A stretch of 64,000 nt of DNA from Bacteroidales bacterium (GCA_017545365.1 JAFWOP010000067.1:1-64000); one strand, 5' to 3'. Counted from the stretch's first letter, positions 25,955 to 33,937 are shown. Made by a program: numbers and translations. The notes: generated from the sequence alone by a model not told the origin.

Positions 25955-27445
25955 ATGAAGAAACATCTCACACTACTGGCAGCTGCGTTGCTGCTTTCAC
26001 TCACAACCTTTGCACAGGCCGACAAGGCTAAGTTTTACATTGAAGGACAGTTGGCTACGCCCACAAAAAGTGGGCAACCATGGAAGCTCTACAACATCCG
26101 CAGTCAGGGTATCTCGTTCACAGACAGCGACACCATCTACGGCCATGACACCGACAAGGGGGTGCAGCTGGTGTTCGACCACGCCGCCACCACCCACCCG
26201 CAGGGCTTCGCCTGTGGTCTGAAGTTCTACCGCTGGCAGAACAACAGCGGCCGCTGGCAGATTGACAGCGAGGTAGAGAACGCCGAAGCCGCCTATACAC
26301 AGCAGAAGGTGATGAGCATCATGTTGGTGCTGGACTGCAGCTCCTCTATCGGTGATGCGGACTTCGTGAAGCTGAAGAAGGCAGCGAAACAGTTTATCGA
26401 CGTGATTATCGACAAGTCGAGCGACGGCAATGTGCATATTGGTATCGTGGGCTTCAACTCGATGAAGAACACTCGTACCTTCGACCTCCGTCCGCTTACG
26501 AAAGAGAGCCGCAAGGAGATGTTCCAGTTTATTGACACCCTGCAGCTGAACAACCGCACCGCCTTCTACTATGCCATCAATCAGGGCCTCGACAACATCA
26601 AGCGTTATGTGAGCAAGCTGAGAATAGACAAGGACAAGAAGTATGATGGCAACTTCGTCATCGCCTTCACCGACGGCTACGACAACGATTCGTTCGACCC
26701 CAAGATTGGCAAGGCAGCGGAAGGCACCGACCACCGCTACTTCCAACATGTGAACCAGCGCATTTTGAAAGAGAAAATCGGAGGTGCGCCTATCGAGAGC
26801 TATGTGCTTGCCATTCGCGGCAACGACGTGGACCGTAACAATACCGACTTTGAGCGGGTGCTGAGCGCCTTGTCGCATAACACCAACGGCGACAAGTTCT
26901 ATTCGCTGACCAACTTCGACAAACTGCAGGCCGCCTTCGAGGAGATTGGCACCAACCTTATCAACAAATGGCAGAGCATTTACTGCTATATTCCTCGCGG
27001 CTACGACGGCCGTGTGCGTTGGACCATTGAGTGTGGCGACGTGGCAAAGAAGTTTTTCATGGGTGTGAACGGCAGCATTGGCTCGCTGATATATCCAAAG
27101 AACGAACCAAGAGTAGGTGGACTTGTTTTAGCAGCCGGGTTAGATATGACATTCCCTATAACAGATTTAATTTCTGTAGGTGGATATGTCGAATTGAACA
27201 CGGCATCTTCTGGTGTGGGCTTCGGCTTCACCCCTGAGGTGGCCTTCACTTTCCCCAACAACAGTGCCATCCTTCTAGGTATCGGCTACCGTGGTACTGA
27301 CCGCTTCCACAGCAACGGCTTCCTGATGCGCGCAGGGTACAAACATACAGGTCCTTGGTATTTTACCGCCTCCTATTCGGTGGGCTACGGCAACACCTTT
27401 ATGCTGGGTGCTGGGTATACTATTTGGGGGAGGAAGCTGAACTAG
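25955..27445 (+). CDS. Exported von Willebrand A domain protein with barrel-like C-terminus
   Basis: A 496-residue protein with signal peptide MKKHLTLLAAALLLSLTTFAQ. Residues about 120-330 form a VWA domain. The MIDAS motif is LVLDCSSSIGD (DxSxS), with NNRTAFYYAI and AFTDGYDNDS as the following metal-site segments. Residues from about 385 on (GGLVLAAGLDMTFPITDLISVGGYVELNT, AILLGIGYRG, GFLMRAGYKHTGPWYFTASYSVGYGNTFMLGAGYTIW) alternate like outer-membrane beta strands. The architecture suggests an outer-membrane-anchored adhesion or assembly factor, which is inference. The gene is divergent from the PurL-like gene and ends at a bidirectional terminator. Confidence 0.8.
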   Translation: MKKHLTLLAAALLLSLTTFAQADKAKFYIEGQLATPTKSGQPWKLYNIRSQGISFTDSDTIYGHDTDKGVQLVFDHAATTHPQGFACGLKFYRWQNNSGRWQIDSEVENAEAAYTQQKVMSIMLVLDCSSSIGDADFVKLKKAAKQFIDVIIDKSSDGNVHIGIVGFNSMKNTRTFDLRPLTKESRKEMFQFIDTLQLNNRTAFYYAINQGLDNIKRYVSKLRIDKDKKYDGNFVIAFTDGYDNDSFDPKIGKAAEGTDHRYFQHVNQRILKEKIGGAPIESYVLAIRGNDVDRNNTDFERVLSALSHNTNGDKFYSLTNFDKLQAAFEEIGTNLINKWQSIYCYIPRGYDGRVRWTIECGDVAKKFFMGVNGSIGSLIYPKNEPRVGGLVLAAGLDMTFPITDLISVGGYVELNTASSGVGFGFTPEVAFTFPNNSAILLGIGYRGTDRFHSNGFLMRAGYKHTGPWYFTASYSVGYGNTFMLGAGYTIWGRKLN

Positions 27446-27470
27446 AGGGATAGATTTGATAAAATGATAT

Positions 27471-27500
27471 AAAGAAGGGTGCCATTCGGCACCCTTCTTT
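27471..27500. terminator. Bidirectional terminator between the VWA gene and thrS
   Basis: Perfect 13-bp arms AAAGAAGGGTGCC (27471-27483) and GGCACCCTTCTTT (27488-27500) with loop ATTC, placed between two convergent genes. It has A and T ends for both directions. Confidence 0.93.
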
Positions 27501-27520
27501 CGCATCGGATTCTGGACAAA

Positions 27521-29482
27521 TTATGCTTCTTTGCGGATGGTGAGTTCGACGCTTTTGGTGCGGATTTCCTTGCAGAGGGCGTCGATGAACTTGTCAAGGG
27601 TTGACTGGCCGAGGTCTCCGTCTTTGCGGTTCCAGAGGGCCACGAGGTGGTCGTCCTGCTCTTTCTGTCCGATAAGCAGGGCGTAGGGGACCTTCTGCAT
27701 GCGGGTCTCGCGGAGCTTATAGCCTATCTTCTCGCTTCGACGGTCAAGGGTGGCTTCGATGCCGTTGCGCTGCAGCTCAGCAGTGACCTGTTCGGCATAG
27801 TCGAGGAACTTCTCAGAGATGGGCAGCACACGCACCTGCTCGGGGGCGAGCCAGGTGGGGAAGGCTCCTTCGTACTTCTCTATAAGCCATGCCAGGGTGC
27901 GCTCGTAGCAGCCCATGCTGGTACGGTGGATGATGTAGGGGCGCTGGCGGCTGCCGTCCTTGTCGATAAAGTACATGTCGAAACGCTCGGCGATGAGTGC
28001 GTCCCACTGGATGGTAATCATGGTGTCCTCCTTGCCGTAGACATTCTTGGCGTTGATGTCGACTTTGGGTCCGTAGAAGGCGGCTTCGCCCACGTCTTCG
28101 ACGAAGGGGATGTTGAGCTCGTTGAGGATGTCGCGGATGTGCTGCTGGGTGGCCTCCCAGGTCTCGGCATCGCCGATGTATTTCTCGGTGTCATCGGGGT
28201 CCCACTTGGAGAGGTGCCAGGTGATGTCGTCCTGCAGACCGAGGGTGGTGAGGCAGTAGCGGGCGAGGTCGATGCAGCCCTTGAATTCTTCCACCATCTG
28301 GTCGGGGCGGACAATGAGGTGTCCTTCGCTGATGGTGAACTGGCGCACACGGGTGAGGCCGTGCATCTCGCCGCTGTCTTCCTTGCGGAAGAGGGTTGAG
28401 GTCTCGCCATAGCGGCAGGGGAGGTCGCGGTAGGACTTCTGGCTGTTCTTGTAGACGAAATACTGGAAGGGGCAGGTCATAGGACGCATGGCCAGCACCT
28501 CTTTCTCATCGTCGGGGTCGCCCATGATGAACATCTTGTCGCGGTAGTGGTCCCAGTGGCCAGAGAGCTTGTATAGGTCGCTTTTGGACATGAGGGGGGT
28601 CTTGGTGCGCATGTAGCCACGGCGGGTTTCCTCGTCCTCAATCCAGCGTTGTAGGGTCTGCACAATCTTGGTACCTTTGGGCATCAGCAGAGGCAGGCCC
28701 TGGCCGATAACATCTACGGTGGTGAAGAGCTCCAGCTCACGACCGATTTTGTTGTGGTCGTGGTTCTTGACGTCTTCGAGATATTGGAGGTAGCCTTCGA
28801 GTTCTTCTTTGGAGAAGAAGGCCGTGCCGTGTATGCGGCTGAGCGATTTGTTCTTCTTGTCGCCGCGCCAGTAGGTGCTGGAGGAGGAGAGTAGTTTGAA
28901 TCCTTTGATGGGGCGGGTGTTGAGCAGGTGCGGGCCGCGGCAGAGGTCCACGAAGTTGTCCTGCTGGTAGATGGTGATGGTCTCGCCCTCGGGGATGGCC
29001 TCCAGCAGCTCCACCTTGTAGGGCTCGTTGCGCTCGGTCATGAGTTTCAGGGCCTCGTTGCGGGAGACCTCTTTGCGTTCGAGGCGTGTGGCCTTCTTGA
29101 TGATGGACTTCATCTCCTTCTCGACGGCGTCGAGGTCTTCGCGGCTGAAGGGACGGAAGTCGAAGTCGTAGAAGAAGCCGTTCTCGGTAGCGGGGCCGAT
29201 GGTGATTTTGGCCTCGGGGAAGAGGTTCTGTACGGCCTCGGCCATGATATGCGCTGTGGTGTGGCGCAGCACCTCGAGACATTCCTTATTGGTGGTGTCC
29301 AAAAGTTCAATGTCGCAATCAGCAGTGACGGTAGTTCGGAGGTCGATGAGCTTGGGGTCGTTGTTTATCTTGGCCGCACAATAGTTGTTGAGACCATCCG
29401 GGTTTACCATTTTGATGATGTCGATAATGGAGCAAGGCTGCTCAGGCGACACCACGCCGAAGTTTTTGACATTTACTTTCAT
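27521..29482 (-). CDS. thrS: Threonyl-tRNA synthetase
   Basis: A 653-residue class IIa synthetase charging tRNA-Thr. It has an N-terminal TGS domain (residues 1-65), the editing domain with HTTAHIMAEAVQ, and the catalytic core with zinc-ligand Cys in RPMTCPFQYF, motif 2 around YRDLPCRYGE and motif 3 in IIHRTSMGCYERTLAWLIEKY. The anticodon-binding domain starts near PEQVRVLPIS. The core reads RQFTISEGHLIVRPDQ rather than the FTQDDAHIF form I associate with other Bacteroidales enzymes, so it resembles the clostridial type. It has its own promoter (29541-29572) and lies behind, not ahead of, the infC cluster. Confidence 0.97.
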   Translation of the reverse strand: MKVNVKNFGVVSPEQPCSIIDIIKMVNPDGLNNYCAAKINNDPKLIDLRTTVTADCDIELLDTTNKECLEVLRHTTAHIMAEAVQNLFPEAKITIGPATENGFFYDFDFRPFSREDLDAVEKEMKSIIKKATRLERKEVSRNEALKLMTERNEPYKVELLEAIPEGETITIYQQDNFVDLCRGPHLLNTRPIKGFKLLSSSSTYWRGDKKNKSLSRIHGTAFFSKEELEGYLQYLEDVKNHDHNKIGRELELFTTVDVIGQGLPLLMPKGTKIVQTLQRWIEDEETRRGYMRTKTPLMSKSDLYKLSGHWDHYRDKMFIMGDPDDEKEVLAMRPMTCPFQYFVYKNSQKSYRDLPCRYGETSTLFRKEDSGEMHGLTRVRQFTISEGHLIVRPDQMVEEFKGCIDLARYCLTTLGLQDDITWHLSKWDPDDTEKYIGDAETWEATQQHIRDILNELNIPFVEDVGEAAFYGPKVDINAKNVYGKEDTMITIQWDALIAERFDMYFIDKDGSRQRPYIIHRTSMGCYERTLAWLIEKYEGAFPTWLAPEQVRVLPISEKFLDYAEQVTAELQRNGIEATLDRRSEKIGYKLRETRMQKVPYALLIGQKEQDDHLVALWNRKDGDLGQSTLDKFIDALCKEIRTKSVELTIRKEA

Positions 29483-29540
29483 CTGTTTTCTCCTTTATAT
29501 ATAATGAGTTAATAGTGGTCAGACTTTCTGTTCAAATTTG

Positions 29541-29572
29541 CAAAGTTACGAACTTCTGCTGACATAGACAAA
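29541..29572 (-). promoter_or_regulatory. thrS promoter
   Basis: On the minus strand TTTG (29569-29572), a 20-base spacer and TAACTTTG (29541-29548) match the Bacteroidales promoter consensus. Transcription would start near 29534, about 50 bases before the thrS ATG, with no large T-box-like leader. Confidence 0.85.
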
Positions 29573-29588
29573 TTTATTTTCAAAAGAA

Positions 29589-29619
29589 GAGCGGCGTCTT
29601 CGGAAAGAAGATGCCGCTC
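29589..29619 (-). terminator. Terminator of the infC-rpmI-rplT-rplS operon
   Basis: The 13-base arms GAGCGGCGTCTTC and GAAGATGCCGCTC (29589-29601 and 29607-29619) pair fully with one G-U in RNA, around a 5-base loop. On the minus strand TTCTTTTG follows. It lies 27 bases after the rplS stop codon and separates the ribosomal operon from thrS. Confidence 0.85.
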
Positions 29620-29646
29620 GCTAGATTATCACTGATGGAAGGTCGA

Positions 29647-30000
29647 TTAGAATCTCTTTTCCTTAATACGTGCTTTCTTACCGGTGAGCTTGCGGAGGTA
29701 GAAGATTCTAGCTCTGCGGACGGCGCCATGCTTGTTGACATCGATTTTCTCGATGAAGGGGCTGCTGATGGGGAAGATACGTTCCACACCTACGCCGTTG
29801 GCAATCTTACGGACAGTAAAGGTTTCAGTAGAACCGCTTCCGCTGCGTTGCAGGACAACGCCTTGGAAGTTCTGGATACGTTCCTTGTTTCCTTCTTTAA
29901 TTTTGTAGTGTACAGTGATGGTGTCGCCAGCCTTGAATTCGGGGAACTCTTTGCGTTCGACCAAACTCTCCACAAATTGCATTATTTCGTTTTTTCCCAT
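29647..30000 (-). CDS. rplS: 50S ribosomal protein L19
   Basis: A 117-residue ribosomal protein at the 30S-50S interface. [33 protein letters not shown] and the C-terminal [23 protein letters not shown] are diagnostic. Length is normal. It follows rplT by 41 bases on the same strand. In many bacteria rplS lies with rimM-trmD, so its place behind rplT is a lineage-specific arrangement. Confidence 0.98.
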   Translation of the reverse strand: MGKNEIMQFVESLVERKEFPEFKAGDTITVHYKIKEGNKERIQNFQGVVLQRSGSGSTETFTVRKIANGVGVERIFPISSPFIEKIDVNKHGAVRRARIFYLRKLTGKKARIKEKRF

Positions 30001-30041
30001 GACATAGTAGTTTTAAAGGTTGATTACTCCGTTACTTTGGC

Positions 30042-30389
30042 TTATTTCTTAACCATCTTGACAACAGCGGTGAAGGCCTCGGGGTTGTTCATAGCCAGGT
30101 CGGCCAGGACTTTGCGGTTCAGCTCGATGTTGTTCTTGTGTAATTCGCCCATAAATACAGAATAGGAGATACCGTTGATGCGGCAACCGGCATTGATACG
30201 GTTAATCCACAAGGCGCGGAACTCTCTCTTCTTGTTCTTTCTGTCGCGGTATGCGTAGGTTTGACCTTTTTCCCATTTGTTCTTGGCAACGGTCCACACG
30301 TTTTTACCTCTTCCCCAGTAACCTTTGGTACGGTTGAGGATTTTCTTTCTGCGAGCTCTGGAAGCTACGGCATTTACTGATCTTGGCAT
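30042..30389 (-). CDS. rplT: 50S ribosomal protein L20
   Basis: A 115-residue assembly protein of the 50S subunit, with the basic N-terminal helix [32 protein letters not shown] and the globular C-terminus ([24 protein letters not shown] and onward). In other bacteria L20 represses its own operon by binding the mRNA leader or the rpmI region. Here 135 bases, including a CTAG 9-mer array, separate it from rpmI, an unusual insertion in this conserved operon. Confidence 0.98.
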   Translation of the reverse strand: MPRSVNAVASRARRKKILNRTKGYWGRGKNVWTVAKNKWEKGQTYAYRDRKNKKREFRALWINRINAGCRINGISYSVFMGELHKNNIELNRKVLADLAMNNPEAFTAVVKMVKK

Positions 30390-30467
30390 GTTTGTTTAAT
30401 TTGTTTTCATTTAAGCGGAGGCGAGGGCCTCTCTTGGGTGCTTTAAATAATGGTTAATAACTCCTTG

Positions 30468-30516
30468 CTAGGTTTGCTAGTATTACTAGTATGACTAGTA
30501 TTGCTAGTATTGCTAG
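30468..30516. repeat. CTAG 9-mer tandem array between rpmI and rplT (6 units)
   Basis: CTAG occurs at 30468, 30477, 30486, 30495, 30504 and 30513, exactly every 9 bases, with units such as CTAGTATTG. It lies in the transcribed spacer between two genes of a highly conserved ribosomal-protein operon. Confidence 0.93.
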
Positions 30517-30524
30517 TTCTTTTT

Positions 30525-30719
30525 TTAGGCTAAAAGCATTCTTTTGACGCGCTTCTCGTCATCGCGGCTCACCAGGGCGGTGTGGTCGAGATTGCGTTTC
30601 TGCGTGGTCTCTTTCTTAGTCAGGATGTGACTATGATAGGCATGCTTTCTTTTGATTTTGCCGGTGCCGGTGAAAGCGAAACGCTTCTTGGCAGCGGACT
30701 TGGTTTTCATTTTGGGCAT
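30525..30719 (-). CDS. rpmI: 50S ribosomal protein L35
   Basis: A 64-residue, highly basic ribosomal protein. [33 protein letters not shown] is the conserved N-terminal half and RMLLA the usual C-terminus. It lies 49 bases after infC. The stop TAA is 9 bases before the CTAG 9-mer array. Confidence 0.98.
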   Translation of the reverse strand: MPKMKTKSAAKKRFAFTGTGKIKRKHAYHSHILTKKETTQKRNLDHTALVSRDDEKRVKRMLLA

Positions 30720-30768
30720 TACTTTACTGTTTTTTAGTTAGACTATATTTGGTGACAATCTAGTTTCT

Positions 30769-31341
30769 TTATTTCTTGGGTGCGATAATCATCAGCATCC
30801 TCTTGCCTTCCAGACGGGGCATCACCTCGGGTTTGCCGTAATCGAGCAGTGCCTCGGCGAATTTCAGCAGCTGCGCCTCACCCTGCTCTTTGTAGACGAT
30901 GGAACGACCCCGGAAGAAGACGTCGACCTTCACCTTGTTGCCCTCTTTGAGGAAACGCTTGGCGTGGTTCAGCTTGAATTCGAAGTCGTGGTCGTCGGTC
31001 TGCGGACTCAGGCGGATTTCTTTGATGACCACCTTTGTGGAGTTGGCCTTGCGCTCCTTCTCCCTTTTCTTCTGCTCATAGAGATACTTCTGGTACTCTA
31101 TAATCTTGCACACCGGCGGATTGGCATTAGGCGAAATCATCACGAGGTCCAGACCTTCGTCATAGGCCTTGGCCAGGGCATCACGAGTGCTCATGATGGT
31201 GGGTTCGATGTTGTCACCCACCACGCGGATGATAGGCACGTCGATGTGCTCGTTAATCTGATGTTCGGGCTCTTTTTTTTGAGGCCCTCTGCCGCGTCCC
31301 TTGTTGTTATTGGGGGCGCCAGGGTTGAATGGTGCTGCTAT
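30769..31341 (-). CDS. infC: Translation initiation factor IF-3, probable ATA start
   Basis: IF-3 binds the 30S subunit and checks the start codon. The core is clear: VVGDNIEPTIMSTRDALAKAYDEGLDLVMI, NPPVCKIIEYQKYLYEQKKREKE and VKVDVFFRGRSIVYKEQGEAQL. The first GTG (31239) would remove the conserved segment HQINEHIDVPI before RVVGDN. The frame stays open to a TAG at 31354-31356, and the only well-placed initiator is ATA at 31339-31341, nine bases after AGGAG (31351-31355). That gives 190 residues, a normal length. A rare start codon on infC is known from E. coli (AUU) as the basis of autoregulation, and the same logic is inferred here. Confidence 0.9.
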   Translation of the reverse strand: MAAPFNPGAPNNNKGRGRGPQKKEPEHQINEHIDVPIIRVVGDNIEPTIMSTRDALAKAYDEGLDLVMISPNANPPVCKIIEYQKYLYEQKKREKERKANSTKVVIKEIRLSPQTDDHDFEFKLNHAKRFLKEGNKVKVDVFFRGRSIVYKEQGEAQLLKFAEALLDYGKPEVMPRLEGKRMLMIIAPKK

Positions 31342-31371
31342 AGCTTGGTTCTCCTATATTTGTTTATACAT

Positions 31372-31434
31372 GCTCATCTTGTTGGATGAGCGATATTTAC
31401 ATAGTCCGTAAGGCTGCAAATGCGGTTCTTACGG
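31372..31434 (-). promoter_or_regulatory. infC leader with two hairpins
   Basis: Between the promoter and the start codon the minus-strand transcript can form CCGTAAG/CTTACGG (31428-31434 with 31406-31412) and then GCTCATC/GATGAGC (31385-31391 with 31372-31378, 6-base loop). Together with the ATA start these could be the target of IF-3 or L20 feedback, or an attenuator. Neither is a known Rfam-style leader that I recognise by eye. Confidence 0.5.
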
Positions 31435-31439
31435 AATTG

Positions 31440-31469
31440 CAAAAATACACAAAATTATTGATATACAAA
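31440..31469 (-). promoter_or_regulatory. Promoter of the infC-rpmI-rplT-rplS operon
   Basis: On the minus strand TTTG (31466-31469, in a T run), an 18-base spacer and TATTTTTG (31440-31447) fit the Bacteroidales consensus, about 100 bases before the ATA start. Confidence 0.75.
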
Positions 31470-31564
31470 AAAAAGTTTTCTATGGGGCAGGACGAATGCT
31501 TCAAAATTGGTTGTCATGTATGCCGAAAGCCCCTATACGATGTGTGGCAATGTGGCTTCGGCCT

Positions 31565-31767
31565 CAGCCCAGAGGGCTGGAACAGATATAGCCTAAGGCA
31601 ACGCACTAGGAACCAATATCGTGTCCGACAGATGCAGCCTGTAGGGCTGCGACATCACGCCCGTGCCAGAATTCGTTGTTGCAGCCCTACAGGCTGCAGG
31701 TCGCTGCCGTCGTTGTCCCCCGTATGGCGGCGCCATACGCTATATCTGTCTGTGCCTTTCAGGCACA
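31565..31767. repeat. Cluster of perfect palindromes in the infC-radical SAM spacer
   Basis: The spacer 31470-31864 contains CAGCCC-aga-GGGCTG (31565-31579), an 18-bp inverted repeat (31633-31650 with 31681-31698, core GCAGCCTGTAGGGCTGC), CGTATGGCG-g-CGCCATACG (31721-31739) and TGTGCCT-ttc-AGGCACA (31751-31767). The composition differs from both flanks. It looks like a REP/MITE-type non-coding insertion. Open frames across it consist of palindrome translations and are not called. Confidence 0.75.
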
Positions 31768-31864
31768 CTGCGACATCAAACCATGAAGCTTGAGTAATTG
31801 CAACGTCCTTCTAGCCCTCCCCAAGGATCGTCTATTTGATGCGTTTGTCCTGTTTCTATGGGGC

Positions 31865-32626
31865 TCAGCCTCTCACCTGGATGGTGAAGCCCTCGTCAAT
31901 CAGCGGCTGTACCAGCCGGGTCATCTCTTCGGCCGAGAAACGTTCCAGTCCTTGGGCGGGCGTAGGGCGGTCGATGGTGTAGACCATCACCTCGCGAGGG
32001 CGCAGCAGACGCACGATAGCCATCCATCCCTCTAGCACTTCGGGGCTTGAGGAGTCGAACTGATACTCGCGGCTGCGGAGCATGCAGGTCTGTAGGATGA
32101 AGTCGCCGTGGAACTGTTTTAGGGATTCCACCACCTTGGCGATGTCGTAGCCCGGGGCCGGATTGTTGACCCGTGCGATGAGTTCGTTGGTGGGGGCGTC
32201 GATTTTCATGATGGGGTTGTCCACTTTCCTGAGAGCCTCGAACACTTCGGGGCGGTATACCTGGGTGGCGTTGGAGAGCACCGACACCTTGGCTGTCGGT
32301 GCCAGCTGTTGGCGCAGCGACAGGGTGTCGTTGATGATTTGGGGAAATTGGGGATGCAGGGTCGATTCGCCATCGCCAGAGAAGGTGATGGAGTCGACCG
32401 TGACTTTCTGGCGGCGCAGATGTTCCAGTTTGTTCTCCAAGTCGGCACGTACTTTGGCGGCGGAGGGGAGCGTGGTGTCGTCACGGCCGTCCTTGTTCCA
32501 GCCGCATTCGCAGTAGATGCAGTCGAAATTGCATATCTTGCCTTTCTCGGGCAGCAGGTTCACCCCTAACGAGGTGCCTAGCCGCCGGCTGTAGATGGGG
32601 CCAAAAACGGTTTCTTCTCGAATCAT
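31865..32626 (-). CDS. Radical SAM protein
   Basis: A 253-residue radical S-adenosylmethionine enzyme. The cluster-binding motif CNFDCIYCECG has Cys32, Cys36 and Cys39, with an extra Cys41. SGDGESTLHP (the GGE-like motif) and a TIM-barrel-like series of strands follow. It resembles the short TatD-neighbour/YfkAB-like radical SAM proteins that open with GPIxSRRLGxSLGVNLLP. The substrate is unknown. The LysE gene lies 4 bases upstream on the same strand, so they share a transcript. Confidence 0.92.
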   Translation of the reverse strand: MIREETVFGPIYSRRLGTSLGVNLLPEKGKICNFDCIYCECGWNKDGRDDTTLPSAAKVRADLENKLEHLRRQKVTVDSITFSGDGESTLHPQFPQIINDTLSLRQQLAPTAKVSVLSNATQVYRPEVFEALRKVDNPIMKIDAPTNELIARVNNPAPGYDIAKVVESLKQFHGDFILQTCMLRSREYQFDSSSPEVLEGWMAIVRLLRPREVMVYTIDRPTPAQGLERFSAEEMTRLVQPLIDEGFTIQVRG

Positions 32627-32630
32627 TGTG

Positions 32631-33446
32631 TTATTCTTGTGGCGTGTTCTCTAGTTCGTTGATATGGATGGTGTCGTGCTTTCGTTTCCAGGGGGAGAGC
32701 TCACTGAGGCTGTCCAGGTTTTGCAGGTTGTGGAGTTTTTTAATCACCTCGGTCTTGTTGTTGGGTTGCGACTGCTGTCGTTCACGGGCTTTGGGGCTCA
32801 CTTGAAATAGTATCATCGACACTACAAGATAGATGGCAAAGCCGAACATGATGAAGGCACACACCTTGTTGGTGATGTTCAGGAGGCGTGCGGTGATGAT
32901 GCGCTGAAGCAGCGAGGCCAGTTTGCATTTGAGGATGTCGAGGCCCAGGGTGGTGCCGAGCATGCCGATGAAGAAGATGTAACGGTCGCTAGTGGAGAGG
33001 TTCAGCTCGCCAGAGGCCAGTGCGATGATGGAAATCCAGTAGAACCAGATGAAGGGGTTGATGAAGTTGATGACGAAGCCCTGCATCAGTATCGTCAGCC
33101 GCCGTGGCTCGCCGTCTTTGCTTTTGAACTTGATGCGGGACTCCTTCCCTCCGAGGTCGGTCACCTCCTTGCGGAAATAATGTATGCCCATCATGAGGAG
33201 TACGGCCCCTGCCACCGACGCCACCCACACGTTGTGCAGCATCTCGAAGAGGTCCACGTTTTTCAAGACGGTCAGCAGTAGGAAGACGCAGAGCACATCG
33301 CTGGCACTAACGCCAAAAGCAAACGGATATGACCGCTTATAGCCATACTGAATGCTTGTCCTCAGTTGAGAGAAGAAAGCAGGTCCAAAGCTGAAAAACA
33401 GCGACAAAGCGATGCCGCATGCTATGCCGAGCAGTAGTTCTACCAT
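32631..33446 (-). CDS. LysE-type amino-acid/metabolite exporter
   Basis: A 271-residue inner-membrane protein. The N-terminal LLLGIACGIALSLFFSFGPAFFSQLRTSIQYGYKRSYPFAFGVSASD is the typical LysE/RhtB first loop, followed by spans and the conserved NFINPFIWFYWISI. A charged 60-residue cytoplasmic tail follows the last span. An upstream ATG at 33464 overlaps the -7 promoter box (33462-33469), so the start at 33446 (MVELLLG) is chosen. The cargo is unknown. Confidence 0.88.
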   Translation of the reverse strand: MVELLLGIACGIALSLFFSFGPAFFSQLRTSIQYGYKRSYPFAFGVSASDVLCVFLLLTVLKNVDLFEMLHNVWVASVAGAVLLMMGIHYFRKEVTDLGGKESRIKFKSKDGEPRRLTILMQGFVINFINPFIWFYWISIIALASGELNLSTSDRYIFFIGMLGTTLGLDILKCKLASLLQRIITARLLNITNKVCAFIMFGFAIYLVVSMILFQVSPKARERQQSQPNNKTEVIKKLHNLQNLDSLSELSPWKRKHDTIHINELENTPQE

Positions 33447-33461
33447 AGTTATAAAAGCGTG

Positions 33462-33469
33462 CAAAATTA
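33462..33469 (-). promoter_or_regulatory. -7 promoter box (TAATTTTG) for the LysE-radical SAM unit
   Basis: This fits TAnnTTTG on the minus strand. It overlaps an in-frame ATG of the LysE gene and so fixes its start downstream at 33446. A matching plus-strand box lies 53 bases away at 33522, making a compact divergent promoter region. Confidence 0.6.
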
Positions 33470-33521
33470 CTAATAAAAATCGACATAATAAAAAAAATGG
33501 CGATAATAGGATTATTTTTTG

Positions 33522-33529
33522 TATTTTTG
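33522..33529 (+). promoter_or_regulatory. -7 promoter box (TATTTTTG) for the DUF4878 lipoprotein
   Basis: TATTTTTGC fits the consensus 33 bases before the ATG at 33563. The in-frame ATG at 33497 is upstream of it and is therefore not used. Confidence 0.6.
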
Positions 33530-33562
33530 CATTTTCGTATAATAAGAATAAGGATTTGCATT

Positions 33563-33931
33563 ATGAAGAAAATCACCTTACTATTTGCAGGCTTGATGAC
33601 CCTGGCGGTTGCAGGATGTGTCAAAAGCACGCCCGAGCAGGCGGTCGACGATTTCTATCGGGCCACGCAAAGCAATGACTATACTACCGCTCTTACATAT
33701 ACCAATATCTCCGACAAGGAGAGGGAGCCGCTGGTGAACTTGCTGGAGAATATGGAGATGGTCATTTACGAATACGAGATACTGGGTTCGAATATGGACA
33801 AGGGTGATACCTCGGCTACGGTGTATCTTCGCCTGGTGACTGCCAACAACATCAACCCAGACAGCTCAGAGACCGAGCTGAACGTTCCCTGCGTGAAGAT
33901 GGGGAGGCATTGGAAGGTGAAATTCATTTAG
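33563..33931 (+). CDS. DUF4878-like lipoprotein
   Basis: A 122-residue lipoprotein; MKKITLLFAGLMTLAVAGC places the lipid-modified Cys at residue 19. The mature part (TPEQAVDDFYRATQSNDYTTALTY, then a strand-rich part ending VPCVKMGRHWKVKFI) has the NTF2-like pattern of the DUF4878 lumazine-binding-like family. The start at 33563 is set by the signal peptide and promoter. The nucleotidyltransferase gene follows after 6 bases. Confidence 0.82.
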   Translation: MKKITLLFAGLMTLAVAGCVKSTPEQAVDDFYRATQSNDYTTALTYTNISDKEREPLVNLLENMEMVIYEYEILGSNMDKGDTSATVYLRLVTANNINPDSSETELNVPCVKMGRHWKVKFI

Positions 33932-33937
33932 TCCCCG

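Noticed and set aside
29483..29540. T-box leader for thrS
   Set aside because: The distance from the promoter to the ATG is only about 50 bases, too short for a T-box riboswitch, and no T-box motif is visible.
31386..31793. 135-codon plus-strand frame across the palindrome cluster
   Set aside because: It begins in the infC leader and then translates the palindromes. Its Arg/Cys/Ser-rich sequence has no domain.
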